Assembly: GCF_032854445.1 (NCBI RefSeq)
Contig: NC_088301.1
Coordinates: 40,845,187 to 40,909,186 of the forward strand
Origin: Liolophura sinensis
Lineage: Eukaryota > Mollusca > Polyplacophora > Chitonida > Chitonidae
Reading direction: 5' to 3'
DNA length: 64,000 bases
In this document: positions 13,501 to 24,530 of the stretch, piece by piece
Layout: each line of letters begins with the position of its first letter
Position numbering within the stretch: position 1 is the stretch's first letter
Position numbers and translations under genes: made by a program
The notes under the pieces: generated by a model
Databases searched by the model: none
What the model saw: only the letters and a program-made list of their open reading frames with translations
Told to the model about the DNA's origin: nothing

Positions 13501-14214
13501 TGTCTTTATTGGAAAAACTATATAAAACGAGTGATCAATCCCACATGTTAAAAGTTATCCTAAAATTTCTGTGCTTTTCGTCGGGATGAACAACCTCAAA
13601 ACGCAACATATCCCACCACAGCCATGACCCAATAAAGCTTCGTCCGGGTCAAACAACATGGCGGGAGATACAACTACTCGGGCCCGTAAATTCGACTTTA
13701 ACACTCAAATTATTAACAACAACTGCCCGGTAGATCAACACGACGAAAGATAGATGACTTCAAATAATGTTTAACTTGCTGTGGTCAGATATCAGACGGC
13801 GGTTTGCGCGAACTCGCCCCAACTTTCTCGGGACCAAAAGGTCGAGTTGGCCGCCATTATTACTCCACAAAGAAGAAAGCTTCCTTTACAAGTATATTAT
13901 AGATAAATATACTAAATAACGTTGGGTTTCCAACACATGGTAGGGTAAAGGTTGAAATAAATTAGCATTTTCTGATCACGCAGAAAGAATGGATTTCTCA
14001 ACTATCGGGAACAAGCTTGCGGAAACACAGAATCCACCAAAAAAGACAAAATGGCCGTTCAAAAGCATCTTTTTCCCAAAATCTTTTGCCATCCCCCTGG
14101 AAAATTTTTCAGCCCCAATGGCGCTGTCTATTTCTCTTATAAAATGAACAACCATACCAAAGTAGGACTTTCAAACTTATCTTAGGGCTCGTTTCATTAC
14201 AGTAACTCACCCAT
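10507..14214 (-). CDS. Candidate spliced small protein (32 aa), unidentified
   Basis: Three pieces join in phase on the minus strand. The first is a start codon right at an exon end (ATGG, 14211-14214, followed by GTGAGT). The second is an exon at 11164-11236 (acceptor TTCACAG, donor GTGAGT) encoding A-LDPEFLKDICKPGHFPSG then YTYMAG. The third is a terminal exon at 10507-10528 (acceptor TTCGCAG) ending FGFRWR and stop. The middle exon is open only in this frame. The first exon falls in the promoter-like island at 13.6-14.4 kb. I recognise no family. The other reading of the last region, LALDGDDQRHQGRSRH, is open for 36 codons but is out of phase with the middle exon. Introns of 3 kb and 0.6 kb around such short exons make chance assembly a real possibility. 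Confidence 0.25.
11514..11742 (-). mobile_element. Partial tRNA-derived SINE, second family (tail half only)
   Basis: It shares TTTCAGTCATATGAC, GGATTTCCACCGCTCTTTCA, CTGCTTCACTAAGACGACTT and ACGGGTCAATCAGTTGTTGC with the fuller copies just downstream (11.75-12.11 kb) and at 43.88-44.24 kb. It ends abruptly where the next copy begins, so the two are head-to-tail with the head of this one missing. Confidence 0.75.
11745..12106 (-). mobile_element. tRNA-derived SINE, second family, near full length
   Basis: On the minus strand the head reads GGCATAGTTGGTAGAGCGTC, an A-box region, followed by GGATAAATCCTGGGTCGAG, a B-box region. The body runs down to the GAGTGAGCGAATGCTTGAGG end. The element is about 360 bp. 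The best copy is at 43.88-44.24 kb. Confidence 0.8.
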
Positions 14215-14400
14215 ATTCGAAGATTTTCGCAATATTCGACCCAGAAATGCGGAAAGAAGCTTCTGTTCTTGGTGTATGATAATTTTAAACGGGGCAAACA
14301 AAGCCTCCCTGAAGTTCCCGCCAAGTCAAGGGAGACAATTTGTACTGATAATCGTTACGTCTCCGCTGATCAGAATGAGCGTCGGAGGCTGGATCTCATA
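13600..14400. promoter_or_regulatory. GC-richer promoter-like island with ATGGCGG motifs
   Basis: Base composition rises here relative to its AT-rich surroundings, with CpG-containing words such as CGGGCCCG and GTTTGCGCGAACTCGCCCC. ATGGCGGGA lies on the plus strand at 13659, and ATGGCGGCC (with the AANATGGCGGC form bound by YY1) on the minus strand near 13853. A splice-donor-like ATGG/GTGAGT lies on the minus strand at 14214. It looks like the 5' region of at least one gene. The short frames starting at these ATGs (29-52 codons) are not convincing proteins. Confidence 0.4.
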
Positions 14401-15358
14401 CACGCCAAACATAGTACAATCAGTAATCTTTGATCTTTGTCACAAATGACTACAGCATACAAAAAGAAAAAGATAAGCTAAATCCAATAGATTATTACCG
14501 TGGAAGTATATTTACTCATATACTTACATGAATCATACAGTGAAAATACGGAGAAAAAAAATAATAATACATGTAAATAAAAAATTATTTCAACTAAAAA
14601 AGGCCGTTCTATAAGTACTAGGGCTGTCATTAGACTGAGGCTATTTTGCTCTATATAGCTTTACCCTCCTTGCTGTTAGTAGTAATTTGTATCCGTAGAC
14701 CTACGTTTATCTAGGAAAATTTGAGATATCAATGCCCATATCCAAACAACCTGTATATAGTCAATATTGAGCACGATCGAGCATGTCGGCAAACTACAGC
14801 AGGACCCTTTCAAAATTCAAGTAATGTACATGCATAGACTTAAATTACCTTCGCCTACATGGTGACTTCAGCCGTGGTTTGCTTGTAAAACTGGTGTTAA
14901 GCAGAAAGAAAATAACTTCTGCTTCTTTTTTTTTTTTCTTTTCTTTTTTTAAAATTTATTCAAATTATTATGGAAACCTTAAATTTATCTATATACATTA
15001 TATCCTATACTTTACGTTAATAACAATGTCATCATGCATTGCTACATCTGCTGAACAACTTCAATTATCTAAACAGGCGTGCATGAAAATCAGATCAATA
15101 TTTATTGTTCTAAAAGGACGTTTTTGTGTCGTATATGAACAGGACACCGCACAAGCTATGGAAGTCTTGCGTTCTTTGTTTATAATGCAAAGGTATTTAA
15201 ATTGACAGCTATAAATATATAATTATTTGACCAAACTAAATACAGCAAATTCCAGCAAACAGATTTTGTATAAACGTCTGCACTCCTCAGTTGCCCTGGG
15301 TTGAACATGAATATGTGCAGATGGCGATCACATATCCATACTAAGGGCCGTAGGCTGC

Positions 15359-15379
15359 CCCCCCCCCCCCCCCCCCCCC
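15359..15379. repeat. Poly(C) tract
   Basis: A run of about 20 C followed by AACCCCCGCGGGG. G/C homopolymers of this length are prone to assembly-length error. Confidence 0.9.
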
Positions 15380-17225
15380 AACCCCCGCGGGGCAAAAATG
15401 TTTTGCTCAAGTCGACGAAAAAAACATTTTAGCCTATATTTCTTACCTAGCTATCATTCCACAGATATCTGCTTTAGCCTACTATATTTACTAAATGGTA
15501 TATAGGCCTATTTAGACATGTTCTGTTAGGTGAACCATTCCATATTTTTGCCGGTGGAAGACAGCGTGTTTTACAGAATTACGTCTCTTGAAATGTTCCG
15601 TGCGGGCAGCAATCGCTGTTTCCGTCTGGTGGACAAGACAGATGCCACAGTTTTACTTGTACTGTTTGTAACTCTGGAACCCATGACAATAAATACTAGA
15701 TATTCAGGGACAGCCTGTTTTCAACCCCGCTTAAGCTGAACTTTAGTTGTTTTGTTTTTTTGTTGTTGTTGTTTTTTATGTGAAAATGAATGTGTAGACA
15801 TTGGCCAAATCTGCATTCGAAACACTTCGAAATCACAGACTCTCTCTCCGGCAATCTAATATCACGGAGCTTCCGGGGCCTAGGCGGCCCCTGGACCCTC
15901 GCCTAATAGACTGTGATAGTCGCTCCGCTCTTGTCATGTTCGTGCGGCCTTGGTGACATTAATAAGCTAGCGATCGAGGATGAATATAACAAATTAACAA
16001 ATATTTGGTTATAAATAAACAATGATTGTACAGCCACTGAGTTCACAGCACGAATTCATAAGATCGGAGTTCTGTACCTTCAGTGGGGAGTCGGGGAACG
16101 GTGGTTGATCACTGCATGTCAATATTGAAACCACTATAGACCTCGAAAAGACTTACATTGAAAGCGTTTGATGGAATAACCTTGACACACTCGTTTTTGC
16201 GGTAATAACTTCTGACGTGGAATAAAATCGTCACATAACACACAGTCAGGATCTAAGAGATCCTACACACCATATACGAATGAACCCTTCGTTGTATTGC
16301 TGCTCAAGTGTGTAAGGATAACTTACAACATTACTATCCTTTTACAAATACAGGTCCAGATATAAAGATGTACCATCTAGAGAATCTGTGGTTTCTTTTA
16401 AAGTAAAAGAAAGCTGAAATGTGAAGTAAGGTTCATCATACAGGCAACTGAAATCTATGCTTAAAAATACATACAGGAAATTGAATAGTGAAGGTTGAAT
16501 ATCCTATTTTTTTGAGGAAGAAGTGAAAATGATAACCCACGAGAGGCGAAGCGTCCTTTTTGTACTTCAGAAAGTGCTTCTTTAAATACTTTTAAACTTA
16601 AAGTCGTATTCATACAAGAATAGGTATAGGTCAGCCAATAAACTTCAATTCAGTATAAGGCGCTATATTCTTATCAGGGAGATGAAACGCCTTTAGCCGT
16701 CGATGATGTAGAGATGTTGGCCATAAACGCCAAGCATATTAAGAATATGCTTCAAACAGATTGTCTCATTACAACATGTATCATTGGTAGAGATCAAGTA
16801 CATGGTGACGTTAAATAACGATATTATAGTCCTAAGAAAAGGCTGTTGGTCATCATTGATTGCACTTATGCAAAGGACAACAGGGTGTTCACGAGGATTA
16901 TGTTTTGAAATTGTGAATAACTCTTTCCTTATGTATAAAACTGTGTCGTTACAGAGATACGCCACGGTGGTAAATGGACATGGCGTAGTGCTGCGACAGC
17001 TTTGTAAAACGGGACCCAGGATTGTCTAGGAATGTGAGTCACGTTTTCAACATAGGTTGTTTAGAGGTATTGCATGGCTAGATAGAGTGAAGAAACTAAA
17101 AGTATAGAGTATAATTCAGCTGCTCCACAAGGTGGATGTATGGACGCTAATTTTGTAACACCATGCAGAATCAGTTTGACTGTTATTTGACGCCATTTTC
17201 AAAAATGTTTCACGTATTTTTACCG

Positions 17226-17481
17226 AATGTATTTTATTTGATTCGTGTTTTTACCCCGTACTCAAGAATATTTCTCCCAAACGACGGCGGCCAGCATTGT
17301 GGTGGAAAGAAACTGGGCAGCACCCAGGGGAACCCACGAAGATCCGCAGGTTGCTGGCAAACCTTCCCACGTACGGTAGGAGAGAAAGCCAACATAAGCT
17401 GAACTTGAACTCACAAACACCGCATTAGTGGGAAGCTCCTGAATCATTACTGGTGTGTTAGCCTCGGCCCCTGAGGCCCCT
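17226..17481 (-). mobile_element. tRNA-derived SINE (common family)
   Basis: Minus-oriented copy. It has the tail-side TTATTTGATTCGTGTTTTAC, then CAAGAATATTTCTCCCAAAC, GCGGCCAGCATTGTGG, GGTTGCTGGCAAACCTTCCC, and a head-side CCTGAATCATTACTGGTGTG. It ends in GGCCCCTGAGGCCCC, which reads GGGGCCTCAGGGGCC as the 5' tip. Almost full length. Confidence 0.85.
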
Positions 17482-17884
17482 GTTTTTACTTATATGATAC
17501 AGCCAAGCAGTTTTTAACATTATATTTAATAAGTTTCAGAGAAGGCTTACAGTTTCTGGCGATATCTGGCAGACTATTCCCTGAGATACTATAAGTCATC
17601 CGTTTGATACGAGAATGTTTTGCCTTGATTTCCGCTCTATCATATGGTTATGGAAAGTTATTTCTATTGGAAACAACACCTGGTAATAATAGGTGAAGGT
17701 CAGAAATGCAAAGGCAAAATAATTTGATATGCAGGTATGCGGGTAAGAAGGAGTATCACACGTGAGAACTTTTAAACCATATGTATATAGATTTAACTGT
17801 GCGCACTAACATGCACGACTAATACCCCTTTCAGGATTATTCCACAAGAGATCAAACAGCATTTGTGTGTATTTATCTTTCACA

Positions 17885-18080
17885 CTGTTGGCCGAGTGGT
17901 TAGCATGCTAACGCAGCACACTGACTAAAGAGTCTCATTAATTGCGGATTGAAGTGAATTTCCCCTTGGCTCTACATGTCCGTTTTGTTTCCAGCATATA
18001 TTGCTGGTCGCCGTCGTATAATTAAGTGAAACATTCGCAAATACTGCGTAAAATACTGATCGAATAAATACATAAATGAA
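17885..18080 (+). mobile_element. SINE with a Ser/Leu-tRNA-like head and the common tail
   Basis: It begins GTTGGCCGAGTGGTTAGCAT, a tRNA A-box-like head. It ends GCTGGTCGCCGTCGTATAAT, AAGTGAAACATTCGC, then AATAAATACATAAATG. The tail is an eroded version of the one in the common family (GTATAAGTGAAATATTC ... AATAAATAAATA), but the head differs. Confidence 0.6.
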
Positions 18081-18679
18081 ATCTGATACTGTACACATCT
18101 ATTGCATACAGTCTTACAATTCGAGAAATATGTTTCTTGACACATTTTGACTACATCACATCACCTTAATCAAAACTTGGTAAAACAATATAGAAATGAT
18201 AAATATACTTGTGCGATGTGTAAAGCGATATGAAAGGTCTGTAAGTTGACTTAACACTACAATTCTTTATACATGATGTTTAACATGTATATGTACGATT
18301 TTATATATAATTAATAACATAAACAATGCATAGTAGAGGGTTTATAAATTCATATATCTATTCAAAACCAATATTCCAGAGAAACACGTCTTCTGCATGT
18401 TTGGGTCATACACAATAAACGGTGTATCTATATGTAAGCTAGCTCCTTCCACACATGCATACATGCAAAAACAAATTCAGTCACTTGTAAATAATCTGTA
18501 TTTCCGAAGTTACAAAAAATATCGCGGCTTATACTCTTCAGTTCGGAAAAGCGTAGGGCTTACTTTCGAAAAGCAAACTTGAACACCGTTTTGCGTGTAT
18601 TCTTTTGTTTGTGACTAGCCCTAGATGTAAACGAGATGTTTGTCACAGATACGTATAGTTTCGTACACATTAAGTGTGT

Positions 18680-18830
18680 ATACGTACATAAAGATGGTGT
18701 ATGCAAGGTAAACATTAATGTTAAACATTAATGTTCCTGTGCAAATTTGGTATACGATTAATCTGTTCCTGTGGTGCGTATCTTGTGTATTTTGCTCACA
18801 ATTGCTTTTAGGAGTATACATATAGTGAGT
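18680..18830. repeat. Dispersed repeat fragment shared with 63.54-63.66 kb
   Basis: It shares GTACATAAAGATGGTGTATG (one mismatch), AACATTAATGTTCCTGTGCA and TTGCTTTTAG, in the same order and orientation, with the second site. Here the ACATTAATGTT block is doubled. The family is not identified. Confidence 0.6.
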
Positions 18831-20431
18831 CACTGAGTGGAGATTGGTGCTATAGAAAGATAAAGAGCAGTAAGCCGTACACATGCAGTCTCTGGGACAA
18901 AGCATGTGATTATAGCTTAAACTTAACTGCGATTGATTGGGTTTGCTGCATCTGTATGAGATCTGGATAATTCTTCAGAGCGTTTAGAAATATCCTTTAA
19001 TTTGAAAGTATAAACATGCATGGTTAACAGATCACAAAGCTATTGTGTCACATATAGCGCATTGAAAGGGTTACTGAAAATTTCATTTTGATTATGCTTT
19101 TTAGAACATGTCTAAGGAACTATTTTTTTTTGATTTCTCAAACATAATAAATGATACATCTCAAACATTTAGTGGTTTAAATGTCGACTCAGCAGGAATT
19201 AAAACGTTTTATAAATCGAGCTTTTATATAATACATTTTCACATCAATGAAAACATATTTAAATTAGGCCCCTATGTTATTATTATAATTTTATGTTGTA
19301 ACGTTTCATCCTCTCATGAGGAATTTTACATCGTTTTGAAAGAAAAAAAAACAGATTTCATAGTATATTTGCCAGACACATGTCAGTTTAGAAAATGTCT
19401 GGGAGAGGGAGAAAGTGTCTATGTACTTGGGAAAAGTGTGTTAGGTAAAATGTGTTGTACCACGACCATTCCGATGCGCTCATCCCCAGCTTAATCCCTT
19501 TCAACTGCATGCTATTCCCATGCTATTTTAACCCAGCTTAATCACTTTTTTATTTCACTTTTTTGTTTTTCTCATATACTTCATTTGTTTTGGCAAGCCT
19601 GTAATTCCGAAACTTATCTCTACACGCAGCTGCCAAAGGGCAACTCCGCCAAATTAAGGTCTATGTGGTATGTCTTTAATTACATTATATTCATGTGAGA
19701 TCTTTACCTAACAAACGCTACTGGACCCTTATTAATACCTTGTCAGTATATACTGTGGACATGATCTTTGGCATTGCATTACGTCTAATTCCACTTACAC
19801 CTCGGATCTGTATGAAGTCTGTTTACCTTTAGTGTGTTAATACCTCTTTGTAAGAGCACTGATGCAGTTGCAATTCAGTTGTTATATACTTTGATATACA
19901 TGTATCTATTTTGCAAGTGACTATCAGAACCGACCTGTTATTTTGAAACTTGAATCATATTTTGATTTTGTGTCCATACCTAATGTGGACTTACAAGTAC
20001 GTGCTTCCTGTCATGCATATTGGAATCTCATGGAAATGTTTAATACCTTTACATGTTATGTATGTTTTCGTATGAAGATTTGTGACAACATCTTGCGCTA
20101 ATCAATTTTGAACGTCCATGTTTGGTCGATACTTTTGTAGTAGATATCCATGCATGATGTTCTGAAGGAATGAGCGGGTGAAAGTCAAGAGTACAGTCTG
20201 TGTCCAGACCTGAGTGCGGGCCTCCAATGTGGCTACCGCCTTGCTGACCCCTCCCAGTCCTAGTCACTCTCCACCCTCACACCCACCCACCCCATAGTTC
20301 CTTGGCCATTACACCCATGGAGAGACTCAACAGCTGTCCCTTCCAGGTGAAACCGAGCCGATTACGTTCACACCAGAAGTGGTGCGTGGGGCGTGACTGA
20401 TACCTTTTATCAACTCCCAGGTAGCCATTTG

Positions 20432-20505
20432 ATACTCCTATTGGAAAATTTGGTGGAATTTATATATATATATATATATATATTCCACCAAATTTTCCAA
20501 TAGGA

Positions 20506-20509
<4 letters not shown>
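20432..20509. repeat. Perfect inverted repeat around a (TA)n core
   Basis: The left arm (20432-20460) begins ATACTCCTATTGGAAAATTT and continues GGTGGAAT. The right arm (20482-20509) is its exact reverse complement. The spacer is about 20 bases of TA. A second, longer TA tract follows directly. Confidence 0.9.

Positions 20510-20587
<78 letters not shown>
20510..20587. repeat. (TA)n microsatellite
   Basis: A long uninterrupted TA tract immediately after the right arm of the palindrome. Confidence 0.9.
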
Positions 20588-20591
<4 letters not shown>

Positions 20592-23500
20592 GACCGTACT
20601 GTCATTTTGAAAATTGATCAGTCCAGTGTTAAACAACAATCAATCAATCAATATATTGTGTCTACACGAGTATACACACGTAATTATATTGTGTACATAT
20701 CGTTTATTAAGTTATTTTATGATTATTCAAGGTCAAGTACCTTTCTTCAAATAGCAGCTAAGGATTATGTATATATTTATTATGTGCTATACACACGAAA
20801 TAGTGTAACTATACGTTGGAAGGTCAAGTTGTATCAATTTAGGAGACAGGTATGGGCTTTGTGATCAAAGTTTGCCAATGAATAAAAAACAAACCTTATA
20901 TGATAGATGAATATGTATAGTGAAAACTTTAGGTGGATGAAATGTAATATATACTATATACTTTCTTCTACTGCATGTGATGCATATGCTTGTAACTAAT
21001 ATAGGCTAAGCTGACTTAAAGCCAGAACATTCAAGTGTGAGGGTAAAATGGCAGCCTAGATATACTTGAGTATGAATTAAGATATAAAACACACAAATTT
21101 TTGTGCCTGTAGTCTTGATTTATTGAACTTAGAATGGAAACTGAAGTAATTAATGCCTTGCGACATTGTCACTGTAAGAAATCGTGGGCCTTCCAGTAAC
21201 CATAAAAATACCTTTCTTTCCATTATAATAGGCTATCATTGTAGTGATAAGGGATTAATCATAACAAATCATGTAGTTTTAATTCACGTGGGCGTGTTTG
21301 CTTTTCTTTATGGCAGTGTTATTTTAACAACGTATTCAGTAGTACTTTGTATCACAGCGGAGGGTATTTGTGAGCTAGAAGAGGGGATAATCAATTATAG
21401 TTTTAATCGCATTAACCAATCATACCTCCGGGGCCCTCTTTGATCTCTGTCGGCCATGCGTTAAAGATCGACGAAGTTTTGTTAAACCCTGTTTTCACTG
21501 ACGACCGTCAAAAGAAACACAGGTGAGAAATATTAAAATGTACTTGCCTTTGATGGGTAGACGTTTTGTTTGATCTGACCCCTTCTGTTTCGATAGTCTC
21601 ATGCATGGAGAGCAAAGGAATAGGGCATTGTCCTGGAGAGCGGACTCGCCTGGTTGACCAGAGGGGAATACTACGGCCAGATCACGAATGGTGGTCAATT
21701 TGGTCTGTTGACCATCCGGTTGGTCACTCGATCCTTACTAAGTGCGTCTGGATTTGCCGCCCCTCTCCTTTCATGTTCAGCGGCTCTCTCATGGGCTTAA
21801 TTTGCATGTTCGAATGTGTACGTCAGTGAGTAGTACAAAACCAAGTGTGTGTTGTGACCGGGATTTCAGTCCACTTAAACACGTTGTAACAATCAGATCT
21901 GTGGGTATGCTTCAGATGATCGCATGTTAACACAGGCTTAGTATGAAGGTAAGTGTAGGTGTGTACCTATTGTTGATATATACAACAAGGCATGACGGGC
22001 CCTATATACGCCCACATGCAAGCCTGATGCTGTGACTGGACCTCTAACCATGCTTCTGGTATATACATTTACCGATAAGTCCTTGCATTTACTTATAGAG
22101 AATGTAGGGATTAATTATGCGCCATGTAACTCGAGTGCATTAGGAGCCTGTCGCAATGTATAGCTAGTCAGGGTTCGAAACCCAAATTGGTTTCCACACA
22201 TTGTACATATAGAAAATACAATCCCTAAATAATGATATGACTGTTTAGACAACACCTTATCAATGGCACCAGAAGAGCAATATCATTCGTTTAATGGTAT
22301 TTTATATAATTCTGCATTTTGAGCTTGCCTTGAAGCTTCTTGAAATTTTGGGGTGAAATTCACGTATTGAGATGGTTATCTCTGACCAACCCACTTTGTT
22401 GCATGAAGTTGTAGACCTCACATAAGGATAAAGATATCAACAGAAAATGGCACAAGTAACTGCGTATGGTAATCCAAAAGCAGAATAATTTCGATAATTA
22501 TACTGTGATCCTAATAGTAAATCAGTGTGAAGCAACGAGAAAACAAATTACATGCATGTCATATGCGCACACTGCATTGAGATCTCTGTGTGAGAGGTTT
22601 TCAAACCAACCCCAAAATCGAAAAATCGAAAATGTATTAAGAGTAGCCAAATAACAACATAAAGTTGTAAACTTTACCTATTAGCATAAACAATGGTTAG
22701 AATGGAACAAAGTTTGTCATCTTATATATTGCACCTAGATCTCGATTTATTTCCAGTTTGCCATTCGGCAGCAGTTGAATCTGTTGATTGACAGCTTGAT
22801 CTCTACCCACCCGCCAGATTACAATACAAATTTTTGCGTTTCTGTTTTCTTGCAGAATAATGAAGATAAATATATGTTGTCAGTATATGTATGTATGTAT
22901 GTATATAATTATAATACAATTACAAATTGGAGTGTTGAGCTATATTTAAGCGTACAGTGCGCGGCCGTATATAGCGCCTTAATAACGTATTTTACTCATG
23001 GACAAACTGTGCTGTTCGAAGTTCCTATTTATACCCCCGAAAACCTACACAGGCCTCACTCTGGCGTAGAGAAAGAAGGCTTGCACGAGGCGGCGACTGC
23101 CTAGGTAGGCCGGGGGTAGCAGTGATTCTAACAGGCCGAAACATAAATACGTACAAGGACTAAAGGAGCATGTATATATAAACGTCATGGTATTTTGTCT
23201 ATTTATAAGCGAATGGTGTAGAGTTCGCTAAGAGCTGGTAAGAAATTCTTTTTATTTTGTTCCAGTTTTTGTCCCGTGTTTTGAAGCATGATTTCTGACA
23301 TGAAGTTCAGTCTCTAAGATCGAGTAAAAATTTAATCATGTTTGAGCAGCACATAGTATAGTACAGTATTTCTTTCGGTGAATTCACCCTAAATATACAG
23401 AGCTATATACATAGCTTCTGTAGCCTCATTCTTCATTGTATGATTGTATGTCTGTTAAACATACAGGTTAAATTATACCACGATCAGATTCACTGTCCGG

Positions 23501-23749
23501 CCGTGTTATTACTTTATAGGAATATTCGTGAATATTCGTTGTGTTTTGAACACGCTTTGTTAGGACTACATGTATATAGTAAGGGGGTCAGCAGATTATT
23601 TGAAATGCTGGTTTCCTAATCTTGTATGTAGGAAAATACTCAAACCTTAATGTTACATGCATGTATTCACAAGTAGTTTGCATTTGTCAGAGGCTGAGCA
23701 CATTCGCAATGCAATGCACAGCGTTCGGACGATCTCTTTATTTGTTTCC

Positions 23750-24530
23750 ATCCAAATTCACTGCATAGTTTTGTGACCATGCTGAGATTATCCCTTGCTA
23801 CTACAACTTTTAGCAAGGTGCCATTGTTTTGTGATAGGTATGCTGTAACCACACTCAGTGAGGTGCCATCTTTTCTTTTGTTTTTTTTTTTTTTTTGATA
23901 TTGCCTCATACCCACTGAGAGACCATCTTTTTGTGACAATGCTATAACCAGTCAGGGAGTTACCGTCTTTTTGTGTTAATGCTGCAACCAGTCAATGAGC
24001 TGTCATCTTTTTTTTTTTTGAGATATTGCTACGACCATTGTTTGTGAGTTACCCTCGTTTTGAAATAACGTTGCAACCAATCAGTGAGTTGCTATCGTGT
24101 TGTGATACTGCTGCCACCACAATCAGTGAGTTAATTATCATCCATCGTTCACCACCAGTCAGTGAATTGCCATCGTTTTGTGATAATGCTGTGACCACAA
24201 GCAGGGAGTTGCCGTCGTTTTGTGATAATGTGCTGCCATCACAATCAGTGAGTTGACATCGTTTTGTGATAGGCCTAATGCTGCGAACACGGTCAACTGA
24301 TTGCCGTCGCTTAATTTTAGTGATACAGCTGCAAGCTGAGTTAGTGAATTGCCCCAGTTTTGTGATTATGCTGCGACTACAGTCAGTGAGTTACTGTCGT
24401 TTTATGATAATGATGCGTCCAAAGTCAGTGAGTTAGGGTATCCTTTTGATAATACTGCGATCATAGTCAGTCTGTTAATAGTTTTAGAATAATGCCGTGA
24501 CAACAGTATAAGCTGCCAGCGTCTTTGATA
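23750..24530. repeat. Degenerate minisatellite, ~42-bp unit, about 17 copies
   Basis: Successive units begin near GAGTTGCCATCGTTTTGTGA and end near GCTGCGACCACAGTCAGT. Most units are 41-47 bp. Some carry T-run expansions (around 23880 and 24010) or deletions. Units near 24160-24240 are closest to each other and the outer ones are more diverged. A 76-codon plus-strand frame across it merely reads the repeat (ELPSFCDN-like blocks), so I do not call a gene. Confidence 0.85.

Larger units (their letters stand above)
14401..23740. other. Gene-poor stretch with scattered repeats
   Basis: About 9 kb in which I find no supportable gene. It contains two SINE copies (17.2 and 17.9 kb), a C-run (15359-15379), a TA/palindrome structure (20.43-20.59 kb), and a fragment at 18.68-18.82 kb shared with 63.54 kb. 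The longest open frame (19108, 128 codons) has AT-driven composition and no domain. Confidence 0.55.

Noticed and set aside
17885-17960. GGCCGAGTGGTTAGC resembling a Ser/Leu tRNA gene
   Set aside because: No complete cloverleaf, and it runs into a SINE tail, so it is a SINE head.
19108-19494. 128-codon plus-strand frame
   Set aside because: AT-driven composition, no domain, no splice or promoter context; length is not remarkable in such AT-rich DNA.
22080-22200. GGGTTCGAAACCC, a B-box-like word suggesting a tRNA gene
   Set aside because: No matching A box, anticodon arm or acceptor stem can be folded around it; probably a decayed SINE head or chance palindrome.
24026-24256. 76-codon frame with repeated ELPSFCDN-like blocks
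   Set aside because: It only reads the 42-bp minisatellite; neighbouring units break the frame.
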